Source: Hyposmocoma kahamanoa (taxonomy: Eukaryota > Arthropoda > Insecta > Lepidoptera > Cosmopterigidae). From it: a DNA stretch of 64,000 nt. Below, one piece after another: positions 58,301 through 64,000 of the stretch. The notes below the pieces were generated by a model that saw nothing but the letters and a program-made list of their open reading frames with translations, made no database searches and was not told the DNA's origin. Each line of letters starts with the position of its first letter. The stretch's first letter is position 1. Where the stretch lies: NCBI RefSeq assembly GCF_003589595.1, contig NW_020654972.1:11776499-11840498 (forward strand). Direction: 5' to 3'. The translations under genes were made by a program, and so were the position numbers.

Positions 58301-61300
58301 GTAAATTTTTGTTATATTAATTATAATTATTTGTTACATAATAATAATGTATTTACCTATTTATCTCCACAAACATAACAACTATACATGAATCAAACTA
58401 TAATAGACAAACATTGTGTTTACATAATGTTTGCAAGAGACTGGTACCTAAACTAAACAGAAGCTTTATACTACACTGAACCAAATGACTTTTTGCTATT
58501 TTTCTTTTAAGGTTAGAGGCTCTTGTTGTTATTATTATTAAAAAATCTATTCTAAGTTCATTTAAACGATCTTGAATGGTGCACCAATGGTAAACGCATA
58601 ATATAAAACTTAATAATTCAGCAGTATAAAAAAAAGCTCTAAACAGACGTGGACCGTGGTGTCAACAAATCCAGGCAAAGAAAATGGATTTCGAATCTTT
58701 GTCCAAGCGATTCGCATTTGTGGAGTTCTTGGAAGAAGTAGGTGGCTGACAAAGCACAATATTTTTTGTGGTTTTCTTCAAGAGCACGCTGGAACCGCGG
58801 TCGGTTTACTATATGTCGGGTATCTCGCGAATTGATTAGCGATGGAGTTTTCAGGGGATCTCATAAATTGTGCCATTTAATTGAGTTGTTGTCATTTTTT
58901 TTGTAGCTTTTGTATCATGCTCTGAAATTGATTCTGATTCGCGTTCGATTTTTTCTATTTAACAGTCATTTTCCAAACTGGAAACAACTAATTTTCTTTA
59001 CTCTCTCTCTCTGATCGTTGATATAAAATCACCGTCACCATTGTCACCGTCGATGTGCCGCAAGTGTCGTTTTTTTCAATTTCCTTCTTATTTTTTCCCA
59101 TTGTGTTGAAAAAATGTTGTTATATGGTTTGATTATAATGTCAAATTATCTAGAAGTCTGGTTTGTATCACATTCTATTTGGAAACAAAGCATATCGCGA
59201 AATAGTATGTAATGTTTAAAACTCTTCCATATTGTCATACTACGGTACTTAGAAAATCTACAGTAATTTATACTTCGTAACGGTACTTAGAACACGAACT
59301 ATTTTCTTCAAAATTTCAAAAACTGGAGTGATTGAAAATACTCGAATATCGTAATAGGTACACAAAAGGCATCTTAGCGCTTTTATTTCAATAAGCCACA
59401 AGATATTTCCTGAAAATTCTAATTCAAAAATAAGGGAACAGGATGTAGAAATTTTTAAAACCAAAGTTACGGTAATTAGATACTTATGTAAATTACGAGC
59501 GAATTCGTCGATACTGGTACATTCCCACTATTCGAGTGCCTTTGACTTTCAAAATTTTTTGGTTTGAGAATGGCCGACTGCTTGTTTTTGTTACATCATG
59601 GAACACGTAAGAAGAAGATAAATAAAAATATTCATGTAGCAATGTGAATGTTGTGGCAGTGGGCGGCGATGTGGACTCAGACGTGTCGCTAAACGACTAC
59701 ATCCGCGAGCGGCTGAACCTGCGTGGCACTAAGTACATGTGCAAGGAGGGTGGGTGCGGTGCGTGCATTGTGGCGGTCAGCACTGCCGATGACACGGCTC
59801 CCCGCGTCTTTTCCGTCAACTCGGTGAGCCCCCGACCCCTCAGCGAGGTCGTTGGCCAGCTACCTTGCCTTACTCAAGGTGTGCTTGTTACAGTGCCTGG
59901 TGTCAGTGACGTCATGTCACGGCTGGCAAGTCACCACCGTGGAAGGGCTTGGCGATCGCCGCCGCGGTTACCACCCTCTACAGCGGGCGCTGGCCGAGCA
60001 CAACGGCTCGCAGTGCGGCTATTGTTCGCCCGGCTGGGTAATGGCTATGTACGGGTAAGTGCCAGTGCCACGTAGGGTGCAGTGGGTTGTTTATATTCTT
60101 GTTCTACAAGTAATAACGTACTTTCAAATTTTGCAGTTTACTAGAAAGTAGCGATTACAATTTGACGCAACGTCAAATTGAAAATTCGTTTGGGAGCAAC
60201 GTTTGTCGGTGTACCGGGTTCAGACCTATCCTCGACGCTTTCAAAACTTTCGCCAAGGACGCGCCCAAGCCTAACGAGTACGTCACAGATATTGAAGACT
60301 TGACCTGCAGACGAGGCGGAGGCGACTGCACCGGAGATTGCAGGGACTGGTGCATCGTGCAGAAACCTAACGACGAAGCAAAAATTATCAAGATCAAGTT
60401 GAAAGACAACAGAATTTGGTATAGAGTGAAAGAAGTCAAAGATATCTTTGCTATTTTGGAACAAGAGGGTGACGATTCGTACATGCTGGTGAATGGAAAC
60501 ACCGGTAAAGGTAAGAGTTGTATCTGTTGTGTAAACCTATAAAATAAAATCAATTGTTTTAGTGGCGTTGTAGTAAAATGTCTCCTTGCCTGGCATGTCA
60601 CGAGGTGCCGTCCCGGTGTTCGATTTCCCGCGAGTGCTGATAGACATCCAGCCCGTAGAGGAGCTGAAGGGCTACTACGTCGACCAGAACCTGGTGGTTG
60701 GCGCTGGCAGCACCCTTACAAACTTCATGGACATAATGCTGACGGTAGCGCATCAGGAAGAAGAGTTCGGTTATTTGCTCAAGTTGCACGAGCACCTCGA
60801 CTTAGTCGCGCATATTCCTGTCAGAAACGTAAGTGATGTCACGAGGTCGGAAATTACTGTTCATTGTACGTGATAAATAGACTCAAATGTTAAGATGGTG
60901 CTTTCCAGATCGGCACTATCGCTGGAAATCTCATGCTAAAGCATCGACAGCCAACTTTTTCTTCCGACGTTTACTTGCTGCTGGAGTCAACAGGGGCTGT
61001 GCTGACTATAGGTAACTTCAACTATTACACAAAATAATGTGCCAAACAAACGCACCAATTACCTGGGCCTCTTGAGCCCTTATACGTGAGGCGCAATATA
61101 ACTTTCCGGAACGAATAAGAAAAAAAATACCTACTATAAATGGTCAGAAATGAATTTATTGTTTCTCAAAATATTCTCCGTTAGCGTTAATGCAGTTTTT
61201 CATACGAATGAACCAGTTTTGAAAACATTTATGCCACTCCGTGACAATCTCTGAAATATATTTTTCATACTCTTCGACAGCCTCTTCAGGTGATGAAAAT

Positions 61301-64000
61301 CGTTGACCGCGTAACTCGTTCTTAATTTTTGGAAGTAAATAAAAGTCACAAGGTGCCAGGTCGGGACTGAACGCGGGATGGCTCATCTAGAAAAACCCTT
61401 GTCTTGATGGCTTGTCTGTTTGGCCGTGTGAGAACTGGCATTATCATGGTGCAAGATGATACGGCGTTTACGGTTATTTTTACGGAGTTTATCAATAACT
61501 TCAGGCAAACAAATGGTCGTGTACCAATCACTACTCACGGTACAACGATTCTTCAAAGCAGCAGTAGCCACGTGTCCAGTTTTATTAAAAAAAAAGCAAT
61601 CATCGGCTTAGAGGCATTTTGAACGCGCGCCACTTTGGTTGGTTTCGGCTCATCTCGAAAAACCCATACGCTCGATTGCTACTTTGTTTTGGGATCGTAA
61701 TAATAAATCCATATTTTGTCACCCGTTACTATGTCCCACACCAAATTTGACGCCAGTTCGTTGAATCTGGTAAGCATGGCATTGCACCAAGTGACACAAT
61801 CCGTTTTTTGAGCCTCAGTCAAATTGTGTGGAATCCACCGAGAGCTCGAGCTTTTTCACACCCAAATGTTTGTGTAGTATTGATTGTATTTGACTCATGC
61901 CTATGCCTAAAGATGCCCAAATCTCTTGGTATGTCACATGTCTGTCTGTTTTGATCATACGGCGCACAGCATCGATGTTTTTGTCGTTCACAGCAGTGAA
62001 CGGGCGACCATCACGAAAGTCGTCACTGAAATTTACACGACCGCGTTTGAATTCTGCAAACTAGCTATAAATAGTCGTCTTGCACGGTGCTTCATCGCCA
62101 AAAGCAGTTTGAAGCTGAGCGAAGCTCCGCTGAGCTGTTAAATTATACTTAAAGTCGTAGAAAATCATACTACGAAAATTTTCACGAGTTAAATCCATGG
62201 TGAAGTAGACAATCAATTTCTAAAATGACGCCACAATGTAAAAACAAGTGCCAGTCAGATGAAACAAACTGTATTCTATAGCCAGAGTTCCATTTTTAAA
62301 TGGTGTAATTACTTTTTAAATATTATTTATGTGAGTGGCCAGTTCCGGAAACTTATAGTGCACCCTATGTAGCAACCCTGATTAAGCCCGAGAATTGAAT
62401 TGCCTATTAAATTCTTACGTCTTCCTTTTCTTCCTGCCGTTATACCACGCTAAGTGGGGTCGGCACAACATGTATTTTTCTTCCACCGTCCTCTATCAGC
62501 CGATTGTCAAATGTCTCCATGGACTTTACGTTGACGGTTCAAAAGCGGTTCATCTATTTCTCTTCGTAAAATTCTTAGAGGATAAAAAATATATGGAAAA
62601 ATTTTAACAGCACGAGCCACTTGACATGCAACTTAACGTCACAGCTGTCAAAATAAGCATTCCATAAAAGTTACCCAGTGACCAAACAAGTCAGAACACC
62701 GCGTGCCTGAAACGCTAATCGCCAAAAGACAAGAATAAACTGTTTCTAGAAAGTGGCGGGCTCGTAACAGTGTAAAAAAGAAGAAAAATTCTGGCTGTAT
62801 GGCTGTATGTATGTATTTCCCTTACGGAAAGAATGAAAAAACAACTACAGGATTTCGTTTTCCCATGGCGTAGTGGTTATATCCTCTTTGTTCCCAAGCC
62901 TTTAATAGTCTCCAGTGGCCGCCATTAACAAAATAAAAATAATAATGACAGCGTTAGCTGGTCAGATACAATGATTAATGTTTAAAAAGTAAAACTCACC
63001 AGCTTCTCGTGCAATGGCTACTCAACTTTATATATAAATGTCATGATACGAATTTAAAAATTCAGTTTTCCCAGGTGAACTGGGCCGCATAGAACCATGC
63101 CGTTTCCTTATTAGCTCACTCATTTCTTAATTTACTCTGCGGCACTACCCAGACCCTAACCCGAACCAATTTAGAAAAGTTTATTTCCTGATTGGTCCCT
63201 CCAAGAATCAACCCGGGTCCTCCTCGTCTAGAGTGCAATGTGAAAATCGTTGCGCAATAGCATTTTCAATCATCTCAATGGAGATGATCGAAAATGCCAC
63301 AAAATTAAGGACAACTGACACACCGATACCTCCAATGAACACTACGCCAACTTTATTTTTTGGTAATTTTCTGTTATTTTTATAAACCCACATAATAAAG
63401 GAACAAAAATAATGATTCGAAAAAAAAACAAAAGAACGAATTTTGTGAAAAAAGGAACAAAAACTAAATAAAAACAGAAACAGGTTAACAATTAAGTTGG
63501 CGTAGTGTTCATTGGAAGCTTATTGGAAGTATCGACACATCAAGATGGTCAGAAAAAGTTTTGTCCATAAAATGAGAGCGAAAAAAATAATGTCTTCAAT
63601 TTTAACCCTTTGTTTACGGTTTATTAGATATTCTGTAAGCAGTTCGAGAGGTAGGCCGCGGATGTCAATCTTTCCAAGTTTCCGACAAGGATCGTGATTT
63701 GTACTGTCCACCTCCCTTAACGTAACAACATTTTTATGTCATCTAATTACAATTATTCTGTTTTTTTACAGCCAGTAAGGAATCCGTGACGGAAGTTTTG
63801 CCAGAACAATTTCTACATTTAAATATGACCGGGAAAGTGATTACTCACGTAAAATTACCACCGCTATCGCACAACTATGAATTCGTATCTTTTAAGGTTT
63901 TGTATTTCTATGATATTTAAATTGTCCATTAGATAGGTATTGTTTTCATGAATTTATCAATATCTATCGACTCTGCACTCTGCAGGTGATGCCTCGGTCC
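42138..64000 (+). CDS. AOX: Aldehyde oxidase, 5' part (runs off right edge)
   Basis: Eight exons join in frame: 42138-42180, 59660-59823, 59894-60054, 60137-60510, 60605-60828, 60909-61011, 63772-63896 and 63986 to the edge (403 codons of about 1250 usual for the family). Exon 1 (MDKITFSVNGKKCE) ends before GTAAGT in phase 1 and completes the ferredoxin-like N-terminus with exon 2. First [2Fe-2S] site: MCKEGGCGAC and the Cys opening exon 3. Second site: QCGYCSPGW and VCRCTGFRP. All eight cluster cysteines are present. Exons 5-7 begin the FAD domain (NLVVGAGSTLTNFM, VRN/IGTIAGNLM). LRGTKYMC and IGTIAGNL fit insect aldehyde oxidase rather than xanthine dehydrogenase. The enzyme is a cytosolic molybdo-flavoenzyme oxidising aldehydes to acids; antennal members degrade pheromone and odorant aldehydes. 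The exon 5 acceptor (CACGAG) lacks a pyrimidine tract. Intron 1 is 17479 bp. Confidence 0.9.
42181..43059. other. AOX intron 1, first part
   Basis: Non-coding. About 42580-42860 (TATCTGTCTGTCTGAGGCATC, CTCCTTAACGGATGGACACA) looks like a dispersed repeat body, but no ends are visible. Confidence 0.35.
43060..43160 (+). mobile_element. tRNA-derived SINE head
   Basis: GTGGCCGAAGGGTTAC (A-box-like, about 43088) and GGTTCGTTTCC (B box, about 43133) are spaced as in a tRNA. The B box lies in a CCGGG/CCCGG T-arm stem. No acceptor stem closes it, so it is a SINE head rather than a functional tRNA. Confidence 0.5.
43651..44031. mobile_element. 381-bp MITE with 8-bp target duplication
   Basis: Flanked by perfect GCCGAACC repeats (43643-43650 and 44032-44039). 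The ends are inverted: CTTAGAATAATAACGCATAG and, at the right, reverse complement CTTAGAGTAATAACGCATAG. The 8-bp duplication points to the hAT superfamily or another group making 8-bp duplications. No transposase. Confidence 0.85.
44255..44978 (-). pseudogene. Ty3/gypsy pol C-terminal end
   Basis: Minus-strand frame 44774-44571 holds the integrase end: LMYGRDLRSRLDL, then FKVGDNVWDRWYKD and WKLGIIDDVIG, the usual post-core GPY/F-like module. The next frame (44584-44255) is a serine/proline-rich tail. This is the downstream part of the integrase whose N-terminal half lies at 49613-50860; LINE C separates them. Confidence 0.75.
45003..45150. repeat. (CA)n microsatellite with assembly gap
   Basis: CA units interrupted by ten Ns at 45083-45092. 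The true repeat length is unknown. Confidence 0.95.
45303..46225 (+). pseudogene. LINE family C ORF1 pseudogene (SGNH-like)
   Basis: First open block 45303-45824 (173 codons): an N-terminal helical, coiled-coil-like region, then KTVVLCDKLGQCVGSMLKYK and TNVVLFCGDSL. The order fits the SGNH/esterase-like ORF1 of several animal LINEs, where GDS is usual at the first block; here it reads CDK. Stops follow at 45824 and beyond, with recognisable decayed text to about 46225. Assignment to that fold is inference. Confidence 0.5.
46550..48085 (-). mobile_element. LINE family B copy 3 (nested in family C)
   Basis: Minus-strand ORF2 3' half: FGIPQGSILGPTLFLIYIND and ISYADDTALLF (48030-47890), then an open block 47771-47157 (YLGVIIDDNLSFKHHIEAL, YCITSWGGIAKTSLLTIERA, LTVRQLFAKSTVLKQHIAL). 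5'-truncated just before the RT active site, with an AATAAATAATAATAAA-rich tail near 46550. A small element (46892-47071) has inserted in its 3' UTR. Confidence 0.75.
46892..47071. mobile_element. Small inverted-repeat element with 13-bp flanks
   Basis: CATAGGAATGAAACTATTTT at 46892 is mirrored by AAAATAGTTTCATTCCTATG ending 47040; arms are about 35 bp with a single indel. AAATTTTCTTAAC occurs on both sides (about 46880 and 47073), a likely target duplication. The interior contains CCGACGTTTCGGGCCCTTTA. A partial relative lies at 38434-38490. Confidence 0.65.
49613..50860 (-). pseudogene. Ty3/gypsy integrase N-terminal and core pseudogene
   Basis: Minus strand: pre-integrase text YENGYLLRGHRVVIP (about 50760-50705), then across an inserted repeat LKDRMLDELHGSHLGIIKTK and ACETC, the HHCC zinc-binding domain. 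The core is broken, but FSTFGIPNLLLSDN (catalytic D) and SPIYHPCSNGQCENSVRI (catalytic E in the NGQxE motif) are visible. Several frame breaks lie in 49740-50070. It continues at 44978-44255. Confidence 0.8.
50271..50704 (-). mobile_element. 434-bp LINE 3' end/SINE with 10-bp target duplication
   Basis: Flanked by exact TAACGACCCT repeats (50261-50270 and 50705-50714). The minus strand ends in (GAA)n at 50283-50271 and carries DMDKKGVSIKMTADRGEWKK-like coding near 50380, as in RTE-related C-termini. It interrupts the gypsy integrase between RVVIP and LTLKD. A related piece is at 62410-62510. Confidence 0.8.
50861..51189. other. Unassigned, GC-rich hairpin text
   Basis: CCCTCCAGTCTGGAGGG (50986-51002) is a near-perfect palindrome, followed by CTCCCCGGGCTCAGGG and an A run. 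It resembles a structured 3' UTR, but I cannot name the element. Confidence 0.3.
51190..52250 (-). mobile_element. LINE family D copy 1
   Basis: Minus-strand RT: FWCGNQINVVRWDDAIS, CGVRQGGLTSPVLFN (about 52070), then FSYADDMALLSPSISGMRKL (51970-51910) and LHYNVKKTELMVFKYD, then the thumb 51688-51356 (VKVTLFRAYCQAFHASQLWY). The RQGGLTSP and SYADDM variants separate this family from A, B, C, K and P. Frameshifted; the AT-rich 3' UTR extends to about 51190. Confidence 0.75.
52260..52700 (+). mobile_element. LINE family E RT fragment
   Basis: Plus strand in changing frames: SGPSGIPAIVLRKYVPELSP, DNDFPSDRQYRIRTG, then SKAFDNIWHASLKLASL (about 52630). These are consecutive LINE RT motifs before the catalytic box. 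A perfect 16-bp hairpin (52485-52523) interrupts the DRQY..FR block. Confidence 0.6.
52485..52523. repeat. Perfect 16-bp hairpin in LINE fragment
   Basis: CAGTGATCGCCAGTAC, loop AGAATCC, exact reverse complement. Confidence 0.75.
52701..53299. other. Unassigned spacer
   Basis: No confident gene. The plus frame 53007-53288 has no known motif. Confidence 0.4.
53300..53420 (+). mobile_element. LINE RT C-terminal fragment
   Basis: QKKCVRVMFGVGQRANCVPY and KKLKILIIPSMYIYKAY match the thumb/C-terminal part of Jockey-like RTs (compare QKKCIRAICGA in family P at 26220). Confidence 0.55.
53470..55600 (+). mobile_element. LINE family B copy 4 (best preserved)
   Basis: Plus-strand ORF2 from the serine-rich linker (about 53550) through RT: NRSFATAVVPDSFKKAIVHP, NNYRPISVLPAISKIFERIL, NQYGFRSG, LDLTKAFDT, YGVPQGSVLG, and after one frameshift YADDTAIIV, with the thumb open from 54329 to 55192 (YLGVHIDEHLKWYTQL, SWGGAAKTRFLELERAQRA, LTVRQLFVLKAILRKH). 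The 3' UTR contains a long CA repeat and ends about 55590. An in-frame stop near 53690, one at 54008 and the frameshift near 54300 make it inactive. Confidence 0.8.
55243..55375. repeat. (CA)n microsatellite with assembly gap
   Basis: CA units with ten Ns at 55317-55326. It lies within the family B 3' UTR, as does the CA repeat at 36043. Confidence 0.95.
55799..55859. repeat. (ATT)n microsatellite
   Basis: ATT/ATATT units, about 60 bp. Confidence 0.9.
56029..56226 (+). repeat. Dispersed insect repeat (unnamed)
   Basis: CACCCTTAGAGGTGGATGAT ... ATCGAATTGAGAACCTTCTC ... TTTTTGAAGTCGGTTAAAAA. The closing text is common near repeats in Lepidoptera as I recall them. No coding or terminal structure is proven. 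Confidence 0.45.
56235..56380 (+). mobile_element. LINE ORF2 extreme C-terminus
   Basis: ASKLCNKLPDAVKEFNCRQF then KMKLHN and a stop match the usual last residues of Jockey-like RT proteins (..LWNKLP...F+..L). Short fragment. Confidence 0.5.
56381..56789. other. Spacer in AOX intron 1
   Basis: Nothing recognisable. Confidence 0.4.
56790..57740 (+). mobile_element. LINE family D copy 2
   Basis: Plus-strand RT blocks: SISLGTVIAKVFDSMLHVRL, DDQFGFCPGLST, LDLSKAFDLVSYNTLWKKL, WYGNQINCVRW, FRYADGMAMLSVSICGLRKL (57221-57290; YADG replaces YADD) and LKYNTQKSQYMVFG. It matches copy 1 at 51190-52250. Frameshifted throughout. Confidence 0.7.
57741..59659. other. End of AOX intron 1
   Basis: AT-rich with no recognisable element or gene. 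A 24-bp AT palindrome lies at 57846-57869. The AOX acceptor GGCAG is at 59655-59659. Confidence 0.5.
61085..62369 (-). mobile_element. Decayed mariner in AOX intron 6
   Basis: TA-flanked (61083-61084, 62370-62371), 1285 bp, the usual mariner size. The ends form an inverted repeat; the inner 18 bp (GCAATATAACTTTCCGGAAC / GCACTATAAGTTTCCGGAAC) match with two differences. The minus-strand transposase starts MDLTRENFR (about 62198) and includes HHDNASSHTAKQT and SPDLAPCDF, the last two Asp boxes of the D,D34D triad, and ends GEYFEKQ at 61159. At least three frameshifts and stops (near 62060, 61830, 61600, 61390) inactivate it. Confidence 0.88.
62410..62510 (-). repeat. Fragment of the 50271 element family
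   Basis: TGGGGTCGGCACAACATGTA and TTTTTCTTCCAC, CTCTATCAGCCG are shared with 50300-50352. Confidence 0.65.
62520..63570. other. Rest of AOX intron 6
   Basis: Non-coding. The minus frame 63208-63393 has no known motif. Confidence 0.4.
63575..63711 (-). mobile_element. LINE RT fragment
   Basis: Minus strand: KLGKIDIRGLPLELLTEYLI then NRKQRVKIED, the conserved segment between the first RT palm motif and GVPQGS in LINE RTs. About 45 codons only. Confidence 0.6.

Overview
This is a stretch of insect nuclear DNA, most likely from a moth or butterfly (Lepidoptera). The grounds are intron-bearing genes of insect type (a Smaug homologue, a ZAD/C2H2 zinc-finger gene and an insect-type aldehyde oxidase), many degraded LINEs, several short inverted-repeat (MITE) families and AT-rich intergenic DNA. 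The order is inferred; nothing here names a species. Two 10-N blocks inside CA repeats (45083-45092 and 55317-55326) are assembly gaps.

Layout. 1-9.4 kb: repeats, dominated by a minus-strand LINE (gag-like ORF1; ORF2 with endonuclease, reverse transcriptase and RNase H) interrupted by a plus-strand LINE 3' end. 9.5-16.4 kb: complete seven-exon smaug gene (606 codons, plus), whose last exons sit in a very GC-rich island. 17.6-19.0 kb: intact single-exon ZAD plus 11-finger C2H2 gene (minus), convergent with smaug, with a 503-bp MITE about 100 bp upstream of its start codon. 19.6-41.1 kb: nested transposable elements, including a LINE split by another LINE and by an LTR element, a copia remnant carrying a piggyBac-type MITE exactly at its primer-binding site, a hAT transposase relic and RTE pieces. 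42.1-64 kb: the 5' part of an aldehyde oxidase gene (plus) that runs off the right edge. Its first coding exon is only 43 nt, and it is separated from exon 2 by a 17.5-kb intron packed with LINE, Ty3/gypsy and MITE sequence. Intron 6 holds a decayed mariner.

How it fits together. The three host genes have unrelated jobs: post-transcriptional repression of mRNAs (Smaug), DNA binding (ZAD-ZnF) and a molybdo-flavoenzyme that oxidises aldehydes (AOX). Everything else visible is transposon debris. Almost every element is broken by frameshifts, stops, truncation or later insertions, and the insertion order can often be read from interrupted reading frames and target-site duplications. I found no CRISPR array, rRNA, functional tRNA or operon-like system. 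The most informative new observations are the remote first AOX exon and several nested-insertion junctions.
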